Source of the DNA: Eonycteris spelaea | Taxonomy: Eukaryota; Chordata; Mammalia; Chiroptera; Pteropodidae | Reading direction: 5' to 3' | Length of the DNA: 64,000 nt | Assembly (NCBI GenBank): GCA_003508835.1 | Contig: PUFA01000086.1 | Location: 1,302,001-1,366,000 of the forward strand | In this document: positions 22,060 through 34,266 of the stretch, one piece after another | Layout: every line of letters begins with the position of its first letter | How positions within the stretch are numbered: position 1 is the stretch's first letter | The notes under the pieces: model-generated | What the model was told of the DNA's origin: nothing | Databases searched by the model: none | What the model saw: only the letters and a program-made list of their open reading frames with translations | Made by a program: the position numbers and the translations under genes

Positions 22060-25000
22060 ACTATAATATTCAAATTCATATGCAAAGTATATTTACGCTG
22101 AATTTTCAATCTTCTGTTTTTACTCTGTGTCTTCTAGTCATTAATGTTGAAAACTACATAAAAAATTAAGTATTTAAAATTGGATTATTTCTAGTATATA
22201 GAATTTCAACAATGTATAATCACACAAAATATAACTGAAGTTGCTTTACATTGATTTATTTTTCTTATTAAAACATTTTCATTGCCTGAAGCATATATTC
22301 AAAAGTATTAAAATATATTTAAGTGTACTATATAAAGCAAAATCATAAGATGAGAATCACTAATTCTCACTAAATTGTAAGTAAAAATATACTGAATAAT
22401 TATACTATTTAGTTTTTTAAAAAGTAATCCAAACATGTTCCATGTTAATTAGTAGTTTATGTTTATTTTCAACATTTCCTTTTGTGACTTTCATGTATAT
22501 AGCTTTATGCTGGGTGTTAAAGGAAATAGAATAAGTGTATCATACCATGTCTAGAATACACATATTGTATTTGTCCCAAAGTTTTTTTCTGTAATGTTTA
22601 AATGTTTCAACATCTTTTATAACTCTGGGAAATTTTTATATAAAAATGTTCTCTAGGTTAACTTTATTTATATCTTTATCTATTTTATTCTTTCTTGTCT
22701 TGATTCTTCCTAAGGATATCTAAAATTTGCCTTCATATTATATTTTATAAAAATTCTATGGGATCTTATTACCTTTAAAAAAGTCCTATTTCATTTTAAG
22801 TATGTTTTATATTTTCTGTTATATGTGAGAAATAAATCTATGGCCTAAAGAAATAATACGTTTTTAAAAATTTTTCTCTAATTGTAGGTAGTAAAGTATA
22901 CACATTGTTCTATTTATCTAAAAAACATATTAGAATGTGTTTTATTTACAATAAAAATTAAATAAGGCAGTGTTTTTGTTGGCCATCTGTCATAAGAAAT
23001 GTATGTGTCTCCCTGGGCAAACTAAAGTGACAGGCATATTGAACAACCCTAAGTAATTAAGGCTTTACTTATAACCTTCATATTAGAGAAGTATACTTAA
23101 TAAGTTAAACCATTGTTCAAGTGTTTGTTAATCTATCAAAAGGATTTATACATTTCACAGAAGGGATTCAAGCTAAACTACATGGTTTATAAGAACTATC
23201 AATTCCTTAGGGAATTTTAAACTTGTTTTTCCAAACCTAACTCTTTCATGTAATAAATGAAGCTTGATATGCAAATAAATGGAAGTGGAGGGTAAGTAGC
23301 AAATATAAAATTAAGTGGCCCATAGCTCCACAATATCTGATAATCCATGTCACCCCTCATTCAGCTCCACAATGCCCTGAAAGATCCATGGAGCTATTTG
23401 AACACCACTATTTGAGTATTATGCTTTTTAGACTGCCTGCTCAAAGATGTCTTCTCTGAAATCTAATCCATACACTGTATTTGGAAGTTTGCTTTTATGT
23501 GTCATTCAAGCCCATATTGCCTTATGAATTGTACTATGGATGGAACAACTGACTCAATTGGAAGTTTTCAATTCACTTACTAGAAATCAATAAGCCTCTT
23601 TCACTTGTGAATCCCAATAGGAATGGAGAATATAGTTGCAACACACACTGAACCAGCAAAGGCATACAGCTTCAGGGAGGATAATACCACTGTCATTAAA
23701 TTGGGCCACATGTGAGCAGTGGTTGTGAATGAAAAACTATAGATCAAAGAATCAAAAAGGAGAGAGAAAAACTGCTGCTCTGGAGAGAAACAAATTGATA
23801 GAAAGCCCCTGCCTTGACCCTGAACAGCTTCTCAGGTCTTTGCCATGTTTTTTCACCTGTCCTCAGAGTCTACATCATCCATTTACAAGCAACACACAAT
23901 ATATTTACATAATTACTTTCAGTAAAGTTTATTAACCAAAGAACTTTTACTAGAGTAAAAGCAAAAGTGCTAGTGGCATGTCATTTATGAAATATTTTTG
24001 AAAAAATAAAACTGTTAAGAGCTTTTCAGAGTAGGTTCTGAGATACATAATATGAGATAAAAACATTTACTAATAGCTCTGCGGCTTTAAAAAATTAAGC
24101 AGTCAAATTTTAAAACTGATAGAGAATTTCTAACAGTCTATTATTCCATTAGAGTTCACCATGTTGCACAGTTAAATGACTAGTATTCAATTTGAAAGTT
24201 TGTTTTGCAAGTTTCTTTTTGATGGGGAAACATGCTTAGAATTTTACTGTAAAATCATTCAAGCTTACCTCTCTTTTCTATATTCAAGTTCAATATTCTT
24301 CAATGAATTAGTTAAAGCATCGTAAGGCTTCCTTCTAGACAATTTAATTATCTGCCTCAGGAGTTCAACTTGCTCTAATCTCAGAGGGTCACTTCATTAG
24401 AAAAGGTATGTAAAGGCAAAGTGGAATGGAAATTGTCATATTGCAGTTTGTGATAAATTTAGTGATAGTGGAATTACACGAATTGGAATTAATTGTGAAT
24501 TTCCTATATATACACATAAAAGTTAAATGAAATTACTGTATAAACCTTGTTATGACCATGAAAAATAAATTATATGGTGATAAAAATACTTTACTGTTAA
24601 AACATTTGTAGAGTTATAATCAGATATTTTGTTCAACAAAATGTGATTTTTAATTATAACTGTAAATTAATGTTTAGAGGAGGTAACAGTTTCCTAATAA
24701 TAAATAATTAGTTATCAAAGCAACACTTAGTTAAAAAATGAAATGGTTAAAATGAAAAATCTATACATTAAAATTTAAAATAAATAAATCATGTTTGGAA
24801 ACTACTTTTGAAAAATCTTAAGAATCTCACAAAATTGCTATCTATAATTAATTTATCATTTACCTATCATAATGAGTAGTTAATATGATGCCTATTATCA
24901 GATTAACAGAAAATGTAACCATACAACAGGTTTAGTAATTATCTCATAAATAACAAAACTCAGATAAGTGGAATGGATATTTGAGAATATCTTGAAAATG

Positions 25001-25439
25001 ATATTTAAAGGAAACTGCAATATTAATATTCCTTGAGAATGTCCAAGAAAAAGCATACCTGTCAAAATCAAAATGCAACTTAAAGCATTAATGAATTCTT
25101 TAGCAAGATAAATCATTCTTCATATTTTTCTAGGGATATTTCTAAAATAATTAAGTTTCCTGATTGAATGCTCTCAGAACCACTGAGATGCCATGCTTAA
25201 TGGTTTCAATCTCGTTCCTTTACCATGAAGGTCACTGTAGAAAATCACCTTAAATATAGTGCACACAAAATGTACTGCTTGTCAAATTTTGCAACATTTT
25301 CCTATATTTTTCATTCTCATCACATTACTCAACAAAAAGTATCCCAATGGATATGACAAAGTTTATAAACATATGTCCTTTCTTTTTTCCACATATTGAC
25401 CAGATACTACTTGAAAAATTATATAGAACACCGAACTTG
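22060..25439. other. unassigned AT-rich DNA
   Basis: I see no nameable repeat or gene. Short frames (for example 23729-23935 and 24898-25116) lack recognisable domains. Confidence 0.5.
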
Positions 25440-25810
25440 TGAACGCTCTCTGACCTTTTGGTGCAGTTTAATCTAACTATATCCTTTCTGATTTTCTGCT
25501 TGCTAGAGCTGTCCATTACTAATAGAGGGGTGTTAAAGCCTTCAACTATAATGGTAGATTCATCTATTTATTCTCGAGGTTCTATCATTTTCACCTCATG
25601 TATTTTGACAAACTGTTGTTAGGTTCATAAACATTGATTGTTACAGCTTCTTAAAGAATTGAACCCTTTATTATTATGTAATACTTTTTATCCCTTATAA
25701 TTTTTCTTGCTCTGAAGTTGGCCTTGCCTGAAATTAATACACTTACTCTAATTTTCCTTTGACTAGCATGACCATGATATATCTTTCCATAAGCTAAATT
25801 TCAAGCTTGT
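25440..25810 (-). mobile_element. old L1M ORF2 endonuclease-region fragment
   Basis: The plus strand is a clear antisense of the L1 endonuclease coding region: 'taatagaggggtgttaaagcc', 'tcattttcacctcatgtatt', 'gttgttaggttcataaacat', 'ttgctctgaagttggccttg', 'tagcatgaccatgatatatc'. Stops occur in all frames. A LINE-like tail may continue to about 26080. Confidence 0.8.
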
Positions 25811-26849
25811 CCACAATGAGCATCCGGCAACTCATCAATTGCAGTTTAAAATTTTCAGCCCTGGCACTGACTACCATGACAGTTTGTTTTGGGGCTTCTT
25901 TCTGCTCTACTAAGCTCTAATTCTTTGCATTTTCCCATCTCTTTAATTTGGGAAGCAGCAGTTTGCTCTGTGACCTTGATTCTATGATGGATCTAAGAAA
26001 AGTTGTTAATAGTTTGTACAGCTTTTTTCTTGTTGTGAGGTGGGGGTGATGACTTCCATCCTTCTTACATGTTGGATCAAATGGCTGGCATATTTTGGAT
26101 TATGCACCTACCCTTGAATTGCAGAGAAATGTTACGGTTTGTGGTCCCATCAGAACTGCAAGTATTAGGGGAAGGTAACATCCCACAAGAGAGCAGGATA
26201 AAGGATGATGGCCAGTTTCAAAATAAGAGAGAAACTGAAGGCTTTGAACACAAGATAGGTCATAAATAAAGAATAGAAGGCTAATAGAAGGACATAGGAT
26301 TAGATATCTGTTTAAATATTTCTTTGAATATGAATATTTGAATTGAGATGTAATCATCAGAACTTATTTGGCATTCAGAAAAAAATAATAAATTTCTTAT
26401 TCAAATATTCATTTTATCATATTTTATCCATTGGATATACTTTAGAACATTTGCAACTGCTTGTCTAAATTAACAATTTTAAAGAGCATTGATCAGTGCA
26501 AAATAAATATCCCTTGGTGTGTATTTTATTATTTAAATTATTATTGGAGGGAAAAAAGCTGAGAATATAAACTACTATAGTGTAATACTAAATGAATTGA
26601 TGAGTACTTACTGGCTATTTCCTTAACAATGAAGTTATGCAAAAAAAAAAAAAAAGACATAAATAAAGGTATTATAGAGTAAAAATAATTTCACAAGTTG
26701 CAGCACTATTTTTGACCATTTTAAAGTAAGAAATGTATCTATCAGTATCCTGCCATTATGTCCTTGTTGGGAAAAAATAATTTTCTTTTCTTATGATTTT
26801 ACTTAAAGTATAAAGTAGAAATCCATTTTTGCTATGTATGAAACGTGGA
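25811..26849. other. weakly LINE-like then unassigned DNA
   Basis: The stretch 25838-26080 ('ctctgtgaccttgattctatg', 'gatctaagaaaagttgttaa') looks like repetitive sequence I have met near old LINEs, but I cannot place it. The rest, including an A15 run at 26641-26655, is unassigned. Confidence 0.35.
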
Positions 26850-26965
26850 TTGCAAACTGAGATGGAAACTGAGGCCTGAAATTAACATAAATTACAGCAA
26901 TTTGCTGGATGAAAGAAAATTATGAGAAGTAGAACCTAGAGAATATACTCCTGTTCTGAAAGCCA
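26850..26965 (-). repeat. possible MIR SINE fragment
   Basis: 'gatggaaactgaggcctgaa' followed by 'agcaatttgctgga' and 'gtagaacctagag' tracks the antisense MIR core (gatgaggaaactgaggc .. aatttgccc .. gtagagcc). It is short and diverged. Confidence 0.4.
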
Positions 26966-27169
26966 CACAAGGCTGCCCGAGATTTAGATGAAGTTAGTGA
27001 GGTACTCACTTTGGGCACAGATTTTAAGAGGGTTTAAAAATCATTAATTGGGTAAAAAAAAAAAAAATGTTATTTTCAAAATTAAAATTAATGCAATAGT
27101 CCATTTGAACAAAATATTAACATTTTATTTGAAGACAGGATCAGTATTAAGCTAATGCAAACTACTATT

Positions 27170-27830
27170 ATCTCATTGAATCACTTCAGAAACCTCCTAA
27201 CTAGTTTCTCCATTTTCTTTTGCCCCCTCCAATAAGATCAATTGCTGCAGAAATCGAGACCATTTCAAAATATAAATCTTTTATCAGTTTCCTTCATAAA
27301 TCCTTTCAATGATTTTTCATTTCTTTCTCATTTTCTTAGGGAATATTCCTAATTCCTGGATGAAAATGAAGCCTCTCAGCCAGTCTCTTCTAATTCTCTT
27401 CAGTCTGACTACTCATGTCTTCCTTTTGTTTTTGAGAAAACACCATTATTCTTTCCCAGCTCCTAAACCTTAAATAATGTGCATGTGTCCTCCCTGCCAA
27501 AAAGACACCTTATCCCCTCAATTACCTAGTTAACCCCTCCTGTACTTCTGATTGAAGTCCAAGTATCACCTCCTGAAGACATCTTCCATAAGGACAGCCT
27601 ACATAGAATTGAACCTTTTTCTTAATATCCTTCTAATACTCCAATGCTCCATTACCTTTCCTTGAGAGCCCTTAGCCAGGCTATAAACTTCAAGAAAACA
27701 GAGAGCAGTCAGGGAGAACCTGACTGCTCACCATTATGTGTCATCATTGCCTAGCTCAGTGCCTAGTACATAGTAGATTCTCAATGTATGTTTGTTGAAT
27801 TAATAAATCAAATAAAATAGCAAATGCTTT
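27170..27830 (+). mobile_element. L2 (LINE-2) 3' fragment
   Basis: It shows the order typical of L2 3' ends: 'cctcctaactagtttctcc', 'atcctttcaatgatttttc', 'cttctgattgaagtccaag', 'ctataaacttcaagaaaac', and the terminal 'cagtgcctagtacatagta' with 'tgaattaataaatca'. L2 is an inactive LINE common to all mammals. The ORF region is absent or unreadable. Confidence 0.75.
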
Positions 27831-30084
27831 GAATATTATCTATAACTGTTGTCAGTTAAATATAGTTAAAATGCAGTAAAAAATGTAAACAAAAATCAAT
27901 TTAATATACATGTTGATGCTACTGTTTTTAAAGTAACCTAACAGAATACAAGATACTTTCAATAATTCAATTGAGGTTTATAAGATTTGAATGAAGAAAA
28001 ATTGATCACAGCGATACACAAATCCTTTGTTGGAAATAAAAGATAATCTTAGAAATTAGCAGAAATAAAATAACATTGACAATGTCAATTTACAGAAAGA
28101 TTAAAAAGTGATTTTTTTCCTAGATAAAAGGGTGATCTTTAATAGTTGCATAAGAGATCAAAAAGTAGTTCCATTTTCTTTCTGATGGGACTGTCAAATG
28201 TTACTGACACTAATATTAACAAGAAAACAAAGGTTTCTGCAAATGAGTTCCCACCCTTGACTTAAGTCTTTTAACCATTCCATATTCCAAAGCTATTCAT
28301 AAATCAAAGGCGAGAAAGATCAAATCCATCATTTTGTCTAACTACTCTTTGCCCCTCCTGTAGCTGCTTAACAGAGTGTGATTTATGATATATAAGTTGT
28401 GCTATGGGGCTTGATATGGTGAATGTGATTTCATTTAATATTTTCTTACAATCAGCTTAGATCTACTCTTTGATAAGTATTCTCAGAACATAAACATAAC
28501 AATGAAAGCAAGCATTATATTCTAAGATATATTTTCATTTTCTTTGCATTTGCAATTATGTATTTTTTTAACTATTCAAATATACACATTTGTGACAAAA
28601 TCTAACTATTTTCTGCTTTGATTCCTTTAGACACCAGAAATATTTAGTCCTAATAGATAATGTCTCCCTTCCTGGTCATAGCACAAACATAAAAACCAAA
28701 TTTCATCAGAGTTTAGAGCAGTTTCAATTAACATTAGCTATAATATTTTAATTTTTGTTTTAACATTTTGTTCAGTCAATCAGCAAGTTAATTAGATAGA
28801 CTCAAAAAACAAACCTCTCCGACTGGTGTGATTTGTATGCATGTTATGAGTTCTCTCTAGTTCAAAGCAATATAATCAATAAAGAGGTAGAATTTCTTAT
28901 GTATTACAGATTCAATCGTTAGTGTTATTTCTTAACACTATGAGCTTTTCCTTCTGTTTTTCAATGTAAGAGTAATTTACTCAGTACACTAAGATGACCA
29001 AGGCTTTATTTAATCTTGTATAGGTCAAAGAAATGACTTGAAAAAAAAAGATCCCTAACAATGACAAAACCTTTCAACATTAGCAGTTTCATAAAATACA
29101 ATGTTGGTCACAAGAAAACATAATATCAGGAAATTAATAAAAATATAGAATAAATAGTAAAACCAATTTAATTCTTATTCCATGATTATGTCAGTAGAAT
29201 TATTGTTATATGCATGGAGCTATAGTGTATTTAACATTTATCCATTAATAAATTTAATGTATTTATTGAGAGCTGTCTTGCAGGCACTGGGACATAGTGC
29301 TGAAAAGATCCAAGTCTTTTAAAGACATTTTAATTTTACCTCGCCTATAAGAACCTAAAATGACTTATTAATCCTAGACGAAACAGGATATTATAAATTA
29401 AGTATGATGATTAAGAAAGAGGAGCAAGGGTAGAGATAGAAAATAAAGTATGAAATATGCAAATCCCAGCATTGTGATTGACATTAATTTCCAAGAGCCA
29501 ATTCTGAGCTGCTGCCATATACCTGTGAGGATAGCCTTTACTTGCCAGGGAAAAGAGATGAGGCCAAGGAATTGGTTTGACCAATGTAGCTTAAGTATAC
29601 AGAATGTGTTTTCCTTAGAGGTGGAAGAATTTAACAACTGGTTCATGATTCTCCATCTTCTTTCTTACCTTGTCAAAATGATCAGAGTTGTTAATTAAAA
29701 GTAACACGAAATCAAAGCCACCTAGAATACTGGGCTTGACACATGAGTTGCATCTCCCCTGCAGGGTTTTTTGAACCTCCATTGATTGTGTGAATAACAA
29801 TAAACATTTTTTTTTTCTGTGTTAAACCACTGGATTTTGGATTTCTTTATTACTGCTAAGTAAACTAGTCTGTCTTGAATAATATGAATGTTTATGAAAA
29901 GGTCCTAAACTTGATACTAAGATTTTTAGCTGCTGGTAGAGCTGATCATTTATCTAATCTACAGTCTGTAAGATAAAAGACACATAGCTCTCTGGAGATC
30001 AATATCTATATATGATTCTAAGATCAGTAGAAATTCTGCTGAAGATCATAAGAAAAAGTCCATTATGTGATATAGTAAATGAAA
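27831..30084. other. unassigned AT-rich DNA
   Basis: No element is named. Around 29235-29330 a 'tttattgagagctgtcttgcaggcactggg' type wording (shown here across a longer stretch) is common to several old repeats and is not diagnostic. Overlapping short frames at 29398-29800 lie on opposite strands and have no domain. Confidence 0.45.
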
Positions 30085-30280
30085 ATAATAATAGTTACTA
30101 ATATTTACTGCTAATTATATTCCAGAAACTATACTGAGCATTTTCTTTTGAGGATTACTTTATTTAATTCACACACCAGCCTCATGGAGAAAATACTATA
30201 ATTATCATCCTGAATTCATAGTTAAAAAAAGACACAGATATTTTGCCAAAGGTCAGGAGCTAGCAAGGGTTATGGAATTA
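30085..30280 (-). repeat. MIR SINE
   Basis: The order 'aataatagttactaatattta', 'tatattccagaaactatac', 'tatttaattcacacacca', 'agacacagatattttgcc' and 'caaaggtcaggagctagcaa' follows the full antisense MIR pattern. Confidence 0.7.
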
Positions 30281-30699
30281 AGAAAAAAATATGCTTTTCT
30301 TATCTTAAGAGAAATTTGGAAAAACAAATATCTAAGCTCCCTTTTTATTCAAGATAAATATAAAATCCAAAATGAGTCTCTCTTAAAGCTAGGAATTAAC
30401 TTTAATTAAATTGAAACAATACAGGACATCGTCATTCAAACTCTATATTATTAATCACTTCTCTCTGATGATAACAAAAACTAAAAATAGAGAATATTTA
30501 TAACCTAGGTAGATAAATAATGAATCTAAGTAATTAGAATAGACAAAGAAGTGGAACTAAAACATAATTCTTTTTAATCACACATGTATGGAATTATTTT
30601 AGGTTTTAGTAACCAATTTCAATGTGTGTATGGGTTACCTCTACATAAACAAACATTTCTGACACTAGTGGAGTATCCTATAATTTAATTCAATTCTGA
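30281..30699. other. unassigned AT-rich DNA
   Basis: Nothing recognised. Confidence 0.4.
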
Positions 30700-31900
30700 C
30701 ACTATCGATCCTGAGATCACATCAGATTCCACAGGTTAAAGGTTCAGTCTGACAAGACTGCAGCCCCACTCCCACTCCAGATTATTATCTGCACTTCTGA
30801 CCTATCAGCTTCAAACTGGAGATTCCAACTGTTAATATCAGGCATGAGTGACAGGTGCAAAGGCCCAGCTCTGTAAGGACAGAAATTTCCCTTAAAGATC
30901 TCCTTTAAAGACCTCCGAGAAATACTTCCCTTTTAGGGTTATAAATTACCCTAAGTCCTAGAGCACAAAGGCCATAAAAGCTGCTGGCTAAACCAGCTAC
31001 AACCCCATGTGTGCAGAAGGCACTACCCTAATCTGCCCACAATCTAATGCTCATGATACTGTCATTATAATACTATGTTTATTCCTGGAAGTTCATGACT
31101 CTAATAATAGACTGAATTCTGGGTAAGCATATGCACAGTAGGCAAAGGGTTACATAGCAGCCAAGTGTCAATCAAAATGACCTCAGAATCAATCGCCTAG
31201 GAATGCCTTTGGAACCACCCATCATGGACCAAAAATAAACAAATCTTCCCATTTCTGCTTTGTTACAGTTCTCTCTGCTAAAACCTGCTCCCCCTTTGGG
31301 GCCTACTGTCTTATCTATTTACCTCCTAAATTCCACAGGGCTGCAGCCTTCTTTAGCATGGTGGTCTCCCTCTAAAATGTATTTTCAATAAACCTTACTT
31401 TTTCTAAATCTCACCAACCTGTAATTCTTTGCTGCGTTGGTGGGGGAAACCAAGGGACAGCACACAACACCACCATCCTCCTCCCCCAGACTGCTGGGGT
31501 GATGCTGGATTTCAATCACCCTCACTGCCAGCGGTAACACAATGGCCCCCTACACCTCAATATGCCATTAGTGAGTTCAGGTTACCTGTACTTCTGATAG
31601 ACTGGCTATAAATTAGAAATTCCCAAGACTTCCTCCTTGTGTTTGATTAATTTGCTATAGAAGTTTAAGAACGCAAAGAAATATTTTACTTATTAGATTA
31701 ACGGTTTATTATAAAAAAATAATAATAACAATAACTCAGGCACAGCCAGATGGAAGAGTAGTCTTGGCCAAGGTATGGGGACAGGGTATGGGGTTTCCAA
31801 TGTTTATCAACTAGCAACCTCTCTAAACTCATTCATTTTAGGTTTTCATGAAGGCTAATTACATAGGAATGACTGATTAAGACAACTGATTCATTCTCCA
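30700..31900. repeat. old LTR-like repeat, interrupted by the solo LTR at 30830-31539
   Basis: The left piece (30700-30829: 'ttccacaggttaaaggttca', 'acaagactgcagcccc') and the right piece (31544-31900: 'attcccaagacttcctcctt', 'gattaatttgctatagaag', 'aacggtttattataaa', 'acagccagatggaagag') both belong to a repeat type I recognise as LTR-derived and common in mammals but cannot name. The solo LTR sits between them, so this element is the older target. Confidence 0.45.
30830..31539 (+). mobile_element. ERV solo LTR (family shared with 50934-51724)
   Basis: It starts TGTTAATATCAGGCATGAG and ends CAGCGGTAACA, so it has TG..CA termini. Flanking CAAC (30826-30829) and CAAT (31540-31543) form a candidate 4-bp target-site duplication with one mismatch. 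Homology to the LTR at 50934 runs along its length: 'caggcatgagtgacagg', 'tagggttataaattacc', 'cctagagcacaaagg', 'cctggaagttcatga', 'cctttggaaccaccc/atcc'. A polyadenylation signal AATAAA is at 31387-31392. No internal viral sequence adjoins, so it is a solo LTR left by recombination between two LTRs. Confidence 0.82.
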
Positions 31901-32209
31901 GTCCCTCTCCCCTTCTAGAAGTTGAAGGGAGGAACTGAAAGTTCTAATCCTGCAATTTATAAGGCTGGCTCCCCTGACAACCTGAGGGTTTTCTAAATGT
32001 CACTTTGTTAACATAACAAAAGCCACCTTTATCACTCTTTTCACTTAGAAAGTCCCAAGAATTTTAGGAACGCTGTATCAGAAAAGAAGATAAAAACTAA
32101 ATATATATTTTTTGCTTATAAATCACAATATCAACAAATACAGAAGAATTTTATTGTTATAATTTTACTAAGATCTATAGGTACAACTCCAACATAACAT
32201 CTTAAATGA
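31901..32209. other. unassigned DNA
   Basis: No element recognised between the old LTR-like repeat and the L1. Confidence 0.35.
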
Positions 32210-32408
32210 CAACTTAAGGCAAACAATCCAATTAGAAATGGGCAGAGGACCTGAACAGACACTTCTCCAAGAACACATTCAAATGGCCAACAGGCATATA
32301 AAAAGATGCTCAACTTCACTAGCTTTTAGGGAAATACATATCAAAACCATATGAGATACCACCTGTTAGAATGGCTATTATCAAAATGACAAGAAAGAAC
32401 AAGTATTG

Positions 32409-32413
32409 GAGAG
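32409..32413. repeat. 5-bp target-site duplication, left copy (GAGAG)
   Basis: GAGAG directly precedes the LTR and is repeated at 32838-32842 directly after it. A 4-bp duplication (AGAG) is not possible on the right side with the same LTR end, so 5 bp is the better reading. Confidence 0.85.
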
Positions 32414-32837
32414 TGAACAGCCAAAGTGACTCCATCTTAGGTATAAGACTCCATCTTAGGCACAGGCCAGTTCCTGGAAAAACAGCAGATAGCGAGACAA
32501 TCACCCCACCCTGGCACAGGCAATCAGAGCAACTATGGAAAGTCAAAAGACCCTAACTCCAAATTCCCCACCTTGTTCCTTGGTGCTATCACCCAGCCAA
32601 TCCCGCTAAAGGTCAAGCTTGTTGTACCAATCCTGTAACGCCAAGGCATTGCTCCCCATGCTTGTGGTTTTTCCCTTCAAATACCCCCGAAGCCCCATGT
32701 TCAGGACCACCTGCTATTCACTGCTGCGTCAGTGTGCGGAGTGCGGTCCGGACTCGTGTCTGAAATAAACTCCCTCTTGCTCTTGCATGGGTGCCGGCTC
32801 CTTGGTGGTTCGTAGAGATACGAGTTGGGGCACAACA
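32414..32837 (+). mobile_element. ERV solo LTR (424 bp), second family
   Basis: It starts TGAACAGCCAAAGTGACTCC and ends GTTGGGGCACAACA, so it has TG..CA ends. It is flanked by perfect GAGAG duplications within an L1. It is GC-richer than its surroundings and carries AATAAA at 32764-32769, followed by a U5-like stretch. The sequence 'actccatcttaggtataaga' and 'actccatcttaggcacagg' form a short internal tandem pair near its start. The general layout is of the gammaretrovirus-like (class I) type. With no internal genes left, it is a solo LTR. The perfect duplication suggests it is younger than the L1 host. Confidence 0.9.
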
Positions 32838-33540
32838 GAGAGGTTGTGGGGGAAAAGGAACCTTCAAACACTGCTGGGAGGAATGCAAATTGGTACCAAC
32901 CCTGTGAAAAACAGTATGGAGTATCCTCAAAAAATTAACAATAGAATTACCATAAGACCCAGCAATCCCTTTTCTGGGTATCTACTCCCAAAATTTGAAA
33001 ATATTTATCTGTGATGATACATGCATCCCAATGATCATTGCAATATTCACGATGGCCGAGACTCGGAAACAACCAAAGTGCCTTTCGATAGATGATTTGC
33101 TAATGAGAATGTGGTACATATACAGTGGAATATTACTTACCCTTAAGAAAAGATGAAATACTGCCATTTGCAACCATAGAGATGGATCTTGAGATTATAA
33201 CGCTAAGTGACATAAGCTATTCAGAAAAAGTTGAGAACCACATGATTTCACGTATACATGGGGGTATAAAACTGAAAGCAACAAATGAATAAGACAAAAA
33301 ATCATAGATAGACAACAGCTTAGTAGTTACGAGAGAGAAACAAGGGGGAAGTAAATAAGGGTAAAGGAGGTCAAATATATGGTGATGAAAGAAAATTTAA
33401 CTTTGGATGGTGAACACGCAATGCAATATACATATGAGGTAATATTGAACTGTACACTTGAAATCTATATAATTTTATTATATAGATGAACCGATATCAC
33501 GCTAATAAATTTAATAAATAAATAAATTAATTAAAGCTTA

Positions 33541-33899
33541 AGATAAGTACTTGGCATGAGATTTTCATAGGAAATAGTACAAGTCATATTATTTTAGTGC
33601 AAATGATAGCATATGAATCATTTCTTTAATTTTCCTTTAAAACATTACAACATTTTAACTTTTCTTCTATTGCTTGCTCTTACTTCATGGACAGCCATTA
33701 TTTCTTTGGGTAAGGTTTTTTGAGGATTAATTTAAAAATGTATAAAGAAACAAAATATTTGTGAAAGTTTCGAAAATAAAGATAATGAAATAATTGTTTA
33801 TATATTACAAAGTTAATAGGCATGTGAACACAAACCTTTGATTCTCAGAGCACATGTTCTTAATAAGTATTACCTGTAGGAAATAAATAAAATAATCTC
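33541..33899. other. unassigned AT-rich DNA
   Basis: Nothing recognised. Confidence 0.4.
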
Positions 33900-34266
33900 A
33901 TTTAAAACAGAATCGGGAAGCCATGAAGAGGTAGCTCTCATGCACTACCACTTGTTGCCATTCACAGACCTCAACAGGAAGAAGCTTGCATTTTTTCGAC
34001 TCCAGAAGGAGGAAGGAGTTTTTCTCCTTGCTCAGCAGCAACCTAATCTTGACAACCTGAACTTCTACTCTCCTCCAGTGATCTTTGTTCAAGACCACTT
34101 CTCCCAACTCCCTTCTTTCCTCTGTAAAAGAATGTCCTCCCTCTCCTTTGTTCTCTGGACTTGACTATGGTTGGCCATAGCTTGCTTGTCCTGAATTGTA
34201 ATTCCGTGCTATCCCCAAATAAACTCATTTTGCTGGTAAACATCTGGCTATTTCGCTTTTAAGGAT
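33900..34266 (+). mobile_element. probable old ERV LTR
   Basis: The 3' part has the wording of an old LTR R-U5: 'ctgaattgtaattccgtgct', then AATAAA at 34218-34223 in 'ccccaaataaactcatttt'. A related 3' end occurs at 53100-53185. TG..CA ends and target-site duplication were not resolved, so the left boundary is a guess. Confidence 0.5.

Larger units (their letters stand above)
32210..33540 (+). mobile_element. 5'-truncated L1, split by an ERV solo LTR
   Basis: Only the late ORF2 region and 3'UTR are present. ORF2 wording: 'gaaatgggcagaggacctga', 'gaaaaacagtatggagtat', 'cagtggaatattacttaccc'. The 3'UTR has 'gatggtgaacacgcaatgca' and 'tgaactgtacacttgaaatc' and ends in an AATAAATAAAT tail at about 33510-33540. 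This 3' end is of a type I associate with bats. The LTR at 32414-32837 interrupts it; removing the LTR and one GAGAG copy restores continuous L1 wording. Stops are frequent and it is immobile. Confidence 0.9.
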
